Virus record (IMG/VR): IMGVR_UViG_3300035698_011322
Coordinates: 1 to 64,000 of that record
Source: a virus
Strand: one strand, 5' to 3'
Length of the DNA stretch: 64,000 nucleotides
The translations under genes and the position numbers were made by a program. Shown piece by piece: positions 55,268 through 63,906 of this stretch (its first letter is position 1; the number at the start of each line of letters is the position of its first letter). Under the pieces are notes generated by a model that saw only the letters and a list, made by a program, of their open reading frames with translations, had not been told where the DNA came from and made no database searches.

Positions 55268-55282
55268 AAATAAGGATATCTA

Positions 55283-57133
55283 ATGAGTGAACTGAATAAA
55301 CTGATCGAATATGATAATTTGTATTATAATGAAGGAACGTCGCCTCTTGATGATGGCGAGTATGATAATCTAAAGAAAGAACTCAAATTAAAGTTTCCTG
55401 ACGATCTATATTTTACTGAGGTAGGAAGTCAGGTAAAAAATAATGGAAAGGTGAAACTCAAGTATACACTAGGTTCGCTCAATAAAGTCAAACTTGATAC
55501 ATTACAGAAATGGCTTGATAAGCAGACATCTGATATTTTTATCATAAGTGAAAAAATGGATGGTGTGTCTTTTTATGTGAACTATAAAAATAAAGAAGTG
55601 GTGTCTGCATCAACAAGGGGTGATGGTAGTTATGGTCAAGATATAACTGATAAAGCTAAGGTTTTTTGTGGCCCTATAAAAACAAATAAAGATTCATGGT
55701 TTCGATGTGAGGCAATGCTTGTTGGATCAAAAATCAATGAACAACTTGGTTTCAAAACAAGAAGAAATGGCGTTGCTGGTATTATAAATCGTGATGGTTT
55801 AAAAAATGTAGAACACATTACACCATTTTTCTATGAACTACTAAATTATGATGAAATACTTCCAGACTCAGATGAAATAGGAAGATTTGATTTTATGAAT
55901 GAAGTTGTGGATATGGGTAGCTCTAAAAATTTCATACCTTTGTTTTTTATATACAACAAGAATAATCACACAACAGCAGATATCATAACATTTTATGATA
56001 AAATGAAAGAAAAGAATGCATATGATATAGATGGTCTTGTTATAACACCAATTGACTATAAAAGAGAGAATGTCCTCTACCCTAAGAATAAAGTAGCATT
56101 TAAAATCAATGAAAAACCCATTAATGTCGTTGTGAAAGAAGTAATGTGGAGTGTTACAAGAACAAGTAGAGTGGTTCCATTAATTAATATCGAGCCTACT
56201 GAAATTCAAGGTGTTACTATTTCTAAGGCAACGGGATTTAATGCAAAATATATTGTTGACAATAATATAGGTAAAGGATCTATTGTAAAAATTATTAGAT
56301 CGGGGGATGTTATACCCACAATAGTTGGTGTTCAGAAGGAATCCAATCCTTATTTACCAACAAAATGCCCAGCCTGTGGTGCTGATCTGGTATGGGAAAG
56401 TGTTGATCTAAAATGTACCAATGATGATTGTTGGCGAAAATCATATAAAGAACTTGAGCACTTTCTCAGAGCAATGGGCGCCGAGAACATAACAGAGAAA
56501 ACACTCATGAAGCTCGGTGTGTCTCACATTGAAATGTTATATGAGATCGATGAGTGGAGTATTTCAACTATGGAAGGATTCGGTGTAAAGAGAGCACAAC
56601 AAATAATAGACGAGATACAAGGAACATTGTTTTCAACACCCGAAACACTACTAAGATCATTTGGTATAAAGAATATTGGCAAATCATTATCAAGAGATAT
56701 AACAAAACATTTGTACAGAATATCCGATGATGATAATACAGTAATGGAATATATATTTTCATTGCCATATGAAGAACTAATAAAAATTGAAGGAATCGGA
56801 GAAAAAATTGCTGAAGTATTTGTTTCGGAGATAAATAAACATAGATGGAAGTATGATTTTCTTAAAAGTGTTGGTTTGGTCTTTTCAAACGAAAACGAAA
56901 CAGGAAAGTTTGATGGAATGAAATTTACTTTAACAGGGAAGGGGAGTTTGGGAAGAAATGAAATTCGGACTCTTATTGAACGTAAGGGTGGTTTGGTCAA
57001 GGGTATTAGTAAAACTACTAACTATCTTGTTGTTGGTGATATAAATACAACAACTAGTAAGGCTAAAAAGGCTAGAGAATATGGTGTAGAAATTATCATA
57101 TATGAAGATCTGATGAAAATGTTAGGAGTATAA
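55283..57133 (+). CDS. ligA: NAD+-dependent DNA ligase
   Basis: 616 residues, slightly shorter than bacterial LigA. Ia-like start (EYDNLYYNEGTSPLDDGEYDNL), adenylation motif EKMDGVSF with the nucleophile Lys, RGDGSYGQDIT, oligonucleotide-binding fold, a zinc finger (CPACGADL and CTNDDCWRKS), helix-hairpin-helix (GIGEKIAEVF) and a C-terminal BRCT (FTLTGKGSLGRNEI, NYLVVGD). It seals Okazaki fragments. Phages of the T4 type more often use ATP ligase, so this is a swapped function. Confidence 0.93.
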   Translation: MSELNKLIEYDNLYYNEGTSPLDDGEYDNLKKELKLKFPDDLYFTEVGSQVKNNGKVKLKYTLGSLNKVKLDTLQKWLDKQTSDIFIISEKMDGVSFYVNYKNKEVVSASTRGDGSYGQDITDKAKVFCGPIKTNKDSWFRCEAMLVGSKINEQLGFKTRRNGVAGIINRDGLKNVEHITPFFYELLNYDEILPDSDEIGRFDFMNEVVDMGSSKNFIPLFFIYNKNNHTTADIITFYDKMKEKNAYDIDGLVITPIDYKRENVLYPKNKVAFKINEKPINVVVKEVMWSVTRTSRVVPLINIEPTEIQGVTISKATGFNAKYIVDNNIGKGSIVKIIRSGDVIPTIVGVQKESNPYLPTKCPACGADLVWESVDLKCTNDDCWRKSYKELEHFLRAMGAENITEKTLMKLGVSHIEMLYEIDEWSISTMEGFGVKRAQQIIDEIQGTLFSTPETLLRSFGIKNIGKSLSRDITKHLYRISDDDNTVMEYIFSLPYEELIKIEGIGEKIAEVFVSEINKHRWKYDFLKSVGLVFSNENETGKFDGMKFTLTGKGSLGRNEIRTLIERKGGLVKGISKTTNYLVVGDINTTTSKAKKAREYGVEIIIYEDLMKMLGV

Positions 57134-57134
57134 T

Positions 57135-57359
57135 ATGTTAGAAAACATTAAAAAGTATATAAGAATTAATGAAAGTTACTTTGAAACCGAATCATTCTTT
57201 TCATTTATAATATTTAGAGTCGTCCCTAGTGATAGTGATACTTATAAAGTTAAATTTTCTTCGAAATATGGTAAAGAACATGATATAATTATAGGTTTGA
57301 AAGCCAAAAATAAATTAGATGCAAGAAAAGAATTTGAAAAAAATATAAGAGAGGTATAG
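57135..57359 (+). CDS. Small hypothetical protein
   Basis: 74 residues: FFSFIIFRVVPSDSDTYKVKFSS, KEHDIIIGLKAKNK, ending in an acidic helix. Beta-alpha fold, unrecognised. Starts one base after the ligase stop. Confidence 0.6.
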   Translation: MLENIKKYIRINESYFETESFFSFIIFRVVPSDSDTYKVKFSSKYGKEHDIIIGLKAKNKLDARKEFEKNIREV

Positions 57360-57360
57360 T

Positions 57361-57606
57361 ATGGGAAAGTGTATGCGGTGTTATTCAGTATACCCACCAC
57401 AATATATGCGAGATATTGAAGGATCTGAAGATGGTGATCAGCAATGTGTATATTGTAAGAGGGGAAACGATTTTGTAATGTTAGTAAAAGAGGGTGCTAT
57501 GGATGAAAAATATACAAAAAAGCAATGTATAAGTGATTACAAAGTATTTCTAAATGAACTAAAAAACATGCCAAATATTGCGAATAAATTGGCAAAGCCA
57601 AAATAG
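57361..57606 (+). CDS. Small Cys-rich protein
   Basis: 81 residues with CMRCYSVYPPQYM and CVYCKRGNDFVML; a zinc-ribbon-like start and a helical end (DYKVFLNELKNM). Confidence 0.65.
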   Translation: MGKCMRCYSVYPPQYMRDIEGSEDGDQQCVYCKRGNDFVMLVKEGAMDEKYTKKQCISDYKVFLNELKNMPNIANKLAKPK

Positions 57607-57623
57607 AGAAGGAAAGTGATGTC

Positions 57624-58145
57624 ATGAATACAATAATAAGAGGCAATCCTGTAATACTATTAAATGCGGATTATAGTTATCTGAATACAATCAAATGGAA
57701 AAAAGCATTAACTCTTGTTACAAAAGATAAGGTTAGTGTTGTTAAATACAGTAAGAATGTAATAAGATCAGCATCTGGTATTATAATCAAAATACCTTTA
57801 ATAATGAAATTGATAAAATTCATTAGAACTGTATACAGAACCCGTGTGCCTTTTTCAAAGAAAAATATTATGATTCGTGATGGTATGAAGTGTGTTTACT
57901 GTGGTGCTACAAATGTTAGACTAACAATAGACCATATTCTCCCAAAGGCTAAAGGTGGTAAATCGACCTTTGAAAATACTGTTGCTGCATGTAAACCATG
58001 TAACAATAAAAAAGGTAGTAAGCTTTGCTCAGAGGTTAAAATGTATCCAAAGAGCAGAGCGAACTCACCTACGATTTCTGAGTTTTTGATGATCAAAATG
58101 AAGATACTCGGAATAGATAAGATAATAAGTGATTTGTTTAAATAA
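57624..58145 (+). CDS. HNH endonuclease
   Basis: 173 residues. N-terminal region NPVILLNADYSYLNTIKWKKALTL, then the HNH core CVYCGATNVRLTIDHILPKAKGGKST, NTVAACKPCNNKKGS, with two CxxC pairs for structural zinc. A free-standing HNH nuclease; homing or processing role unclear. Confidence 0.88.
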   Translation: MNTIIRGNPVILLNADYSYLNTIKWKKALTLVTKDKVSVVKYSKNVIRSASGIIIKIPLIMKLIKFIRTVYRTRVPFSKKNIMIRDGMKCVYCGATNVRLTIDHILPKAKGGKSTFENTVAACKPCNNKKGSKLCSEVKMYPKSRANSPTISEFLMIKMKILGIDKIISDLFK

Positions 58146-58214
58146 AAGTGAACATAGATAGTAGATCGTTAGTGTTTTACTATCTATGTTTGAAAGGTTT
58201 GGAGAATATGTTAA

Positions 58215-59333
58215 ATGACAAAAAAGAAAAAAGATGTACTAAATCGTATAAAAAAACCCGCACAAATAAATTTCCTCAGTTATATAGCAGATAATCAAGG
58301 ATGTGGTACAATAAGAGTAATGTATCCATTTATATTACTTCCACACTCAACAGATAAAGATAACAAATATATAACACAATATCAATCACAATATGTATCC
58401 AATCCAGATTATTATCAAGGGTATACTTTTACCCAATTTCAGAGATCAGCAACAAAAGAACATTTGAGTCTATTTTTACATTATAAAAAGAAGATTCAAA
58501 AGAGATTCAAAATACCATTGATATATGAAATTGATGATATGTTGATTAATATTCCTAAGTTCAATTATGCTTCATTATATTATGTTAAAAACGAGGAATA
58601 TATAAAAAAAATGATTGCAATGGCTGATGGTGTTATCACATCAACACAAAAATTAAAAGAAGTATATAGTAAATATAATAATAATATAGAAGTAATACCA
58701 AATCATCTTCCAAAATTTGTATGGGGCGATGTATTTCCGGCTCATGAATATAAAAATGAAAAGGAGAAAATAAAAATCTTATGGGCTGGTTCTATGAATC
58801 ACTTTCCATTGCCAGAAATGAAGCAAGCGGGTATAAAGGGTGGTGATTTTAGTGATATACTCATAGACTTTATGAAAAAGACTACTGATAAATATGAGTG
58901 GATATTTATGGGCGCTCTTCCACAAGAATTAAAACAACAAGTCAAATTTAATAAAATTAAGTATATTAAGTGGGTAAACATTTTTCAATACCCATCGGTA
59001 GTAAAGAAATTAGAGCCTGATATATGTATAGCTCCGTTATTTCCAGATAAATTCAATGAGTGTAAATCAAATATAAAATGTCTTGAGTACTCGGCTTTAG
59101 GAGCACCTGGTGTCTATACAAATATAAGACCTTATCAAGATATGACACTTACTGCTAACCTTGAAGAAGAAATGATATCACACATTGAAAAATTAGCTAG
59201 TGATATTAATTTTAGAGCAAAAGTATGGAAGAAGGATTATAAGACAGTTGAAGAAAATTTATATTGGGAAGAGAATAATAATCTAATAAAGTATGTCAAT
59301 TCTTATTTAAAGTTGTTTGGTAAGCGTTTATAG
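58215..59333 (+). CDS. Glycosyltransferase (GT-B type)
   Basis: 372 residues. Rossmann-like pattern: IPLIYEIDDMLINIP, ADGVITSTQKLKEVY, VIPNHLPKFVW, ILWAGSMNHFPL, WIFMGALP, ICIAPLFPDKFNECKSNIKCLEYSALGAPGVYT. The last segment is a GT4-like donor-binding region. It may glycosylate phage DNA, virion or host surface; the acceptor is unknown. Possible partner of the GalE-like enzyme. Confidence 0.8.
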   Translation: MTKKKKDVLNRIKKPAQINFLSYIADNQGCGTIRVMYPFILLPHSTDKDNKYITQYQSQYVSNPDYYQGYTFTQFQRSATKEHLSLFLHYKKKIQKRFKIPLIYEIDDMLINIPKFNYASLYYVKNEEYIKKMIAMADGVITSTQKLKEVYSKYNNNIEVIPNHLPKFVWGDVFPAHEYKNEKEKIKILWAGSMNHFPLPEMKQAGIKGGDFSDILIDFMKKTTDKYEWIFMGALPQELKQQVKFNKIKYIKWVNIFQYPSVVKKLEPDICIAPLFPDKFNECKSNIKCLEYSALGAPGVYTNIRPYQDMTLTANLEEEMISHIEKLASDINFRAKVWKKDYKTVEENLYWEENNNLIKYVNSYLKLFGKRL

Positions 59334-59337
59334 AATG

Positions 59338-59366
59338 TTTACAAAGTTTATATAATTTGTTATAAT
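59338..59366 (+). promoter_or_regulatory. Promoter for 59398 onward
   Basis: TTTACA, 17 bases, TATAAT, overlapping the end of the glycosyltransferase gene. Confidence 0.7.
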
Positions 59367-59397
59367 ATATTAAAATGAAATGAAAGGAAAAAGTATA

Positions 59398-59607
59398 ATG
59401 GTAAACATAAGAGTTGAAAAATTATGCAAGAAGGATCATAAGAAAGAAGATTCGTGGATATTATCTCATGTAAAATTTTGTAGAGAGGGTGATATTGTTC
59501 GTATCAATGGAAAGAAGGATAAGTTCTTTCAATCTGTTTCTGATCCTATATGGTCTACGGCACATAAGGATTATGATATGAAGTTTACCATGTGGGTACC
59601 AGAATAG
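59398..59607 (+). CDS. Small hypothetical protein
   Basis: 69 residues from ATG 59398 with AAAGGAAA upstream. RVEKLCKKDHKKEDSWILSHVKF, GDIVRINGKKDKF, MKFTMWVP: small beta-rich protein, unrecognised. Confidence 0.6.
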   Translation: MVNIRVEKLCKKDHKKEDSWILSHVKFCREGDIVRINGKKDKFFQSVSDPIWSTAHKDYDMKFTMWVPE

Positions 59608-60210
59608 ATGGACGCTGAAAACATATACTACTTCTTTCGAAAGGCTCAGTCTGAATCAAAGAATAGAGGGTTTAGATTACCCAAGGACTGGGAATCTCAC
59701 TTACAAAATAGATTCACTGCAAAGAATAGAGAATCGCTCTTAATGGCAACTGGTTTCTTCAATACGAAATGGGAGAACGTTGATCCATATAGATACTTTC
59801 AATGTGGTTTTGAAATACTAAAGACATTCTCTTATATTAATTTTTTCGATCCAAGAGTATTGAGATTGTATATTCAAAGAGATAAGAATATAAAAAGAGA
59901 GCTGAGTAACTGTAAGAAAGAAATAATAAACTCGATTGTCTTTATTAAAAAGTATATGAAGAAACATAACATCATTATGTTTAGTGATTACATACAAATA
60001 ACAGATGGAAATAGAAGTATTGTAATAAAGCACTATACACAGAATAAAGTAAGTAAGTTTTTTATTGTATGGTTGATGATGTTGGGTAAAATATCTCTGA
60101 GTGATAGTGATTTGGCTTTCATGCCATATCTTCAAGATCAGTATAGAGAAATAAGAGTCAAATTAGATGATATTGGGCCATTCTTGAGAAAAATAATAAG
60201 GAAACTATAA
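59608..60210 (+). CDS. Possible helicase loader (gp59-like) or related replication protein
   Basis: 200 residues, all-helical and basic. DAENIYYFFRKAQSESKNRGFRLPKDWESH, YRYFQCGFEILKTFSYINFFDPRVL and ITDGNRSIVIKHYTQNKVSKFF suggest a conserved phage replication protein. Its place before gp32 and size match T4 gp59, but I cannot confirm by sequence. Confidence 0.5.
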   Translation: MDAENIYYFFRKAQSESKNRGFRLPKDWESHLQNRFTAKNRESLLMATGFFNTKWENVDPYRYFQCGFEILKTFSYINFFDPRVLRLYIQRDKNIKRELSNCKKEIINSIVFIKKYMKKHNIIMFSDYIQITDGNRSIVIKHYTQNKVSKFFIVWLMMLGKISLSDSDLAFMPYLQDQYREIRVKLDDIGPFLRKIIRKL

Positions 60211-60221
60211 AGGAAAAACAA

Positions 60222-60674
60222 ATGATTAATTGGACAAGAAATATATATTATGGTGTTAGAAATATAATCAAATGGGTTCCTTTGATCTATAAAGATAGAG
60301 ACTGGGATCATACATATCTTATGGGGATTATGCAATTCAAACTGAAAAATATGGAAGAAAATTTCAGAAAATATGGACACCATGTTAATTCAGATAGAGA
60401 TGCAAGAGAGATTCGTAAATGCATTTTATTACTTGATAGAATTATAAAAGACGATTATATTAAAAAAGACTGGGATAAGTTTGAAAAAAGATGGGGCGAA
60501 TTAGGGTTTGAATCACATAGGTTGGTTCGTTCTAATGTTGTAACCGAAGATGATAAAGAACAAGAAAAAAAAGGCTTTAAGAGATTGATTGAAAAAGAAG
60601 ATTCTATAAAAAGTCAAGATATGGATCTTTTGTTTAATATAATGAGAAAGCAAATACTTGGATGGTGGGACTAA
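60222..60674 (+). CDS. Hypothetical protein
   Basis: 150 residues: YYGVRNIIKWVPLIYKDRDWDHTYLMGIMQFKLKNME and helical remainder with DREIRKCILLLDRI-like pattern; a common phage protein type with no assigned role. ATG behind AAAGGAAAA. Confidence 0.65.
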   Translation: MINWTRNIYYGVRNIIKWVPLIYKDRDWDHTYLMGIMQFKLKNMEENFRKYGHHVNSDRDAREIRKCILLLDRIIKDDYIKKDWDKFEKRWGELGFESHRLVRSNVVTEDDKEQEKKGFKRLIEKEDSIKSQDMDLLFNIMRKQILGWWD

Positions 60675-60675
60675 T

Positions 60676-61209
60676 ATGTTAAAATCTAGTAAAACAAAAA
60701 AGCGTAAGATATTATTAGATTCGATTCTGAAAGTCATATCAAATAAGGATATATATAATACTATAAACTATAAAAAGAAGAACGAAGAGTATATAAAACA
60801 GTTTATGTATCAGCCATTACTACAAAGCCTTATTAAAAGATATAGTGATGAAGGGTTCAGGGACAAAACTTGTGTTAAGAAATCCAAAGAGTCATTAATT
60901 TGGGAATCTAATAAACAAACAGTATTACATAATATGATGTTGTTTGGAACACAACATAGACCAGATATGGAAATTAATACAGATAATATTTCTATAGCAA
61001 TCGAGGTCAAGAGAGGTAGTTGTGGTTGTGATATTCGACAAGGCATAGGTCAATGTATTGTTTATTCTACAAAGTATGATTTTGTAGTATTTCTTTTTAT
61101 TGATACATCGGATGATAAAAGAATATTCAATAGCATGTGTTCCAAGAAAGAACTTGAGATCAGAGCAAACTTATGGAAGAACTATAATATAATGTTCGAT
61201 GCTGTATAA
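60676..61209 (+). CDS. PD-(D/E)xK-type nuclease
   Basis: 177 residues from ATG 60676. RPDMEINTDNISIAIEVKRGS, GIGQCIVYSTKYDFVVFLFID shows the D, E-x-K core of restriction-like nucleases. Substrate unknown; near gp32 and gp59 it may process branched or damaged DNA. Confidence 0.65.
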   Translation: MLKSSKTKKRKILLDSILKVISNKDIYNTINYKKKNEEYIKQFMYQPLLQSLIKRYSDEGFRDKTCVKKSKESLIWESNKQTVLHNMMLFGTQHRPDMEINTDNISIAIEVKRGSCGCDIRQGIGQCIVYSTKYDFVVFLFIDTSDDKRIFNSMCSKKELEIRANLWKNYNIMFDAV

Positions 61210-61213
61210 AGGA

Positions 61214-61273
61214 ATGACAAAGACTGTGGATTTTTATAACAAAGAAGAAGAAGAAGAAGAAGAGGAAGAGTAG
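61214..61273 (+). CDS. Micro-ORF with poly-Glu tail
   Basis: 19 codons MTKTVDFYNK then nine Glu, behind AAAGGA, ending at the next ATG. Possibly translated. Confidence 0.35.
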   Translation: MTKTVDFYNKEEEEEEEEE

Positions 61274-61450
61274 ATGAGTAAAGAATATGATAAAGAAAAG
61301 TACTTGAAAGACAAAAAGAAGAAAGATCTTTTGAAAAAAAGCTTGCCAGAAGGTAAGATATTAAAACCTAAGTCACCAGAAGGTAGACCATTATGGGTTT
61401 ATGATAAACTAAACGAAGAAAAGAAGAAGAAGAAAAAGCTCAATGAGTAA
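61274..61450 (+). CDS. Small Lys-rich protein
   Basis: 58 codons: MSKEYDKEKYLKDKKKKDLL, SPEGRPLWVYDKLNEE, Lys-rich tail. Highly charged, unrecognised. Confidence 0.55.
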   Translation: MSKEYDKEKYLKDKKKKDLLKKSLPEGKILKPKSPEGRPLWVYDKLNEEKKKKKKLNE

Positions 61451-61459
61451 AATTTTATG

Positions 61460-61488
61460 TTTACTTTTATAATATAATTGTGTATAAT
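61460..61488 (+). promoter_or_regulatory. Promoter of the gp32 gene
   Basis: TTTACT, 17 bases, TATAAT, about 40 bases before the start. Confidence 0.7.
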
Positions 61489-61529
61489 TATATTATAGTA
61501 AATAAAAAAGTATATAAAGGAGTAAGAAT

Positions 61530-62489
61530 ATGTCCAAATGGATTTCAAAAGATTTGTTTAACGACTTTCAGAAAGAAAAGAAAGCCGAGGCTGACAAGCC
61601 AAATGATTATGGTATGCGAAGAAGTGAAATTATATGGGAAACACCAGTAAAAGGTACACAAGAAAAACCTAAAACTTATGAGGGCCGATTTTTACCAGAT
61701 ATAGATGGTGGTTTTTATAAAAAGTACTCATACCATATGTTCAAAAGTGGTGAAAAATGGATGTTTATACTATGTCCGAAAACATATAATTTTGAAAATT
61801 ATTGTCCACTATGCTCCGCTACTTCTCAATTGTACCAAGGAACAGCAGCTGATAAGAAAATGGCATACAGTTATAAGAGAAAAGAAAAGTTCGTTAGTAA
61901 TTTCTTTCTTGTAAATGATCCCAGGGATGCTGAAAGAGAAGCAGAGAACAAAGTAAATGGTAAGGTCAAATTGTATGAGTTTCCTGGTAAAGTAGAAATG
62001 AAACTCAAGAACGAAATAACCGATACTAAAGAAGGGTATGGTTATTTGATATTTGATCCAGGTGAAGAAGGTCACAATTTCATTCTAAAAGTATTGGCAA
62101 CAAAGCAAGATACAAATGGAAACATATGGCCTGATTATGCTTCATCATTATTTTCAAGAAGTTCGGAGCCAATAGGCACAGAAGGCGATATTGATAAAAT
62201 AATGGAATCAAGAATCAATATTACTGAGTATATCAAGACACTTGAAAAGACAGATGATGAAATTGTTCAAATTTTAAAAGCTGAAATGTTATGGGATTTG
62301 GTCGAAGATGAGTGGAACAGATATAAGAACGTTCAAGAAAAGACAACAGTAAAAGTAGAAGAGGATGATATTGATGATTCACAATGGAGTGATGACACTA
62401 CTCCAGAAGAGAAAGATCAAGGAACTGAGAAAGAAACTGATCAGGAATTAGATGATGAAGAATTATTACGAGAATTAGAGGATATGTAG
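61530..62489 (+). CDS. 32: Single-stranded DNA-binding protein (T4 gp32-like)
   Basis: 319 residues. Basic N-terminus, core with the exact T4 zinc spacing H-x12-C-x9-C-x2-C (HMFKSGEKWMFILC, CPLC), aromatic-rich DNA-binding core (YKKYSYHMF, SYKRKEKF), and an acidic C-terminal tail (EEDDIDDSQWSDD, DDEELLRELEDM) that would contact polymerase and helicase loader. It coats single strands in replication and recombination. Confidence 0.95.
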   Translation: MSKWISKDLFNDFQKEKKAEADKPNDYGMRRSEIIWETPVKGTQEKPKTYEGRFLPDIDGGFYKKYSYHMFKSGEKWMFILCPKTYNFENYCPLCSATSQLYQGTAADKKMAYSYKRKEKFVSNFFLVNDPRDAEREAENKVNGKVKLYEFPGKVEMKLKNEITDTKEGYGYLIFDPGEEGHNFILKVLATKQDTNGNIWPDYASSLFSRSSEPIGTEGDIDKIMESRINITEYIKTLEKTDDEIVQILKAEMLWDLVEDEWNRYKNVQEKTTVKVEEDDIDDSQWSDDTTPEEKDQGTEKETDQELDDEELLRELEDM

Positions 62490-62634
62490 TAATAACAAGG
62501 GTTTACACTTTTTGTTGAAAGAATTGGAAAAATATGTAATATTGTTGAAAAAGAAATTCATTTGATATTCATTAAAAAGTGATTATATTATGTATAGGAA
62601 AAAATATTAATTATAAAAAAGGAGTAAATGTTAT

Positions 62635-63099
62635 ATGAATTTATGGTCCACAAGTAAATTTGGAAATCGAATGTATAAGACTATGTTCGATGAAAGTGAT
62701 CCATTGGAAAATCTTTGGAATGATTTTAATTATATGTTTCATCGTGATAGTGATTGTGATTGTTGTAAAGAAGAAGAAGATGAGGAAGGTAGTTTGCTTC
62801 TTACCTTGGATGTTCCTGGATTTAATAAGGATAATCTAAAAGTAGACATATCTGATGGTATTTTAACTATAAGCGGCGAAAGTGAGGTGAGAAAACAAAC
62901 TGAATATGGTCGCAATAAGATTATGAAAAGATATCAAATTGGTGATGTGGAAGATGTAGAGGCTGCTATAAAAGATGGTATTTTAACTATTAATATAAAA
63001 TATCCTAGCAAAGAAGTAAAAACAAAACGGATTAAAATTAGTGATGGAATATGTGGATGTGGATGTGGATGTAATGATGTTGATTGTGCTGTATCTTAG
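62635..63099 (+). CDS. Small heat-shock protein Hsp20 with Cys-rich tail
   Basis: 154 residues. Alpha-crystallin domain: LLLTLDVPGFNKDNLKVDISDGILTISGE, then EAAIKDGILTINIKYP and the conserved basic end. Two Cys clusters are unusual: CDCCKEEED before the domain and CGCGCGCNDVDC at the C-terminus. Hsp20 chaperones occur in many large phages. Confidence 0.88.
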   Translation: MNLWSTSKFGNRMYKTMFDESDPLENLWNDFNYMFHRDSDCDCCKEEEDEEGSLLLTLDVPGFNKDNLKVDISDGILTISGESEVRKQTEYGRNKIMKRYQIGDVEDVEAAIKDGILTINIKYPSKEVKTKRIKISDGICGCGCGCNDVDCAVS

Positions 63100-63212
63100 T
63101 AATGGTAAGAGTTATTAAAAATAATAGATCGGCGAGAAAAGCGGAACTATTAACCATAACTTTTAATACTTGAACATAATACTAAACTAATTATAAATTA
63201 TGATGAAAAAAT

Positions 63213-63248
63213 CCTTCAGTTAAAATTTAACAACTGGGGGATTTTTTT
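63213..63248 (+). terminator. Terminator after Hsp20
   Basis: AAATCCTTCAGTT, loop, AACTGGGGGATTTTTTT, imperfect stem plus T run. Confidence 0.75.
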
Positions 63249-63351
63249 GCCTTTTTTATTGAAAAACCCAATTCATAACATAAATATAAAATGAATTAGT
63301 AGTTTTAAACAAGAAAATTTTGTAAAAAAGGTTGGAAAATAGAGGTAAATA

Positions 63352-63906
63352 ATGAGTAAATCTAGTAAGGGCAGTGCATTTGAAAGGGAGGTATCTAAAT
63401 ATCTTACTGAATGGATTAGTGGAAAAAAGGCCCCTCTTTTGTTTTGGCGAACCCCTCTTAGTGGTGGACTTGCAACAATAAATGAATTAAATAAAAATAT
63501 ATCTGGTGATGTTTTTCCAATTGACGAATCAGTAATGAAATGGTGGCCGTTTTCGGTCGAATGTAAAAATGGGTATCCATCTACTTCCTTTTGGCAACAC
63601 TTTAAAAACATAAAGACATTCAATCTGAAAAGTTTTTGGAAACAATGTTGTGGTGATGCTAGCAAATCTAGTAAATATCCGATGCTAATATATAGGAAAA
63701 AGGGTAGAAAACCTATAGTTGGTATAGATATGACTGTATTTTCGATCATTGATACAATTATTCCTATTTCTAGATTGAGTAGTGTTATATTGAATTGGAA
63801 TAATGGATTGGATAGTTTGTTACCAAGTGTTATATTTTTTGACTGCAATGATTTTTTTGAAATGATAAAACCAGATGACATAAAGGAGATTTTTACTAAT
63901 GGCTAA
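63352..63906 (+). CDS. Putative PD-(D/E)xK nuclease or resolvase-like protein
   Basis: 184 residues: KGSAFEREVSKYLTEWISG, FWRTPLSGG, GDVFPIDESVMKWWPFSVECKNGYPS. The E, GDV(F)P-D and E-x-K elements fit a restriction-like nuclease such as Holliday-junction resolvases. Remaining strands are beta-rich (PMLIYRKKGRKPIVGID). Its stop overlaps the next start. Confidence 0.6.
   Translation: MSKSSKGSAFEREVSKYLTEWISGKKAPLLFWRTPLSGGLATINELNKNISGDVFPIDESVMKWWPFSVECKNGYPSTSFWQHFKNIKTFNLKSFWKQCCGDASKSSKYPMLIYRKKGRKPIVGIDMTVFSIIDTIIPISRLSSVILNWNNGLDSLLPSVIFFDCNDFFEMIKPDDIKEIFTNG

Noticed and set aside
63273-63881. 202-codon minus-strand ORF opposite the nuclease at 63352-63906
   Set aside because: Mirror frame of a better gene with ribosome site and nuclease motifs.
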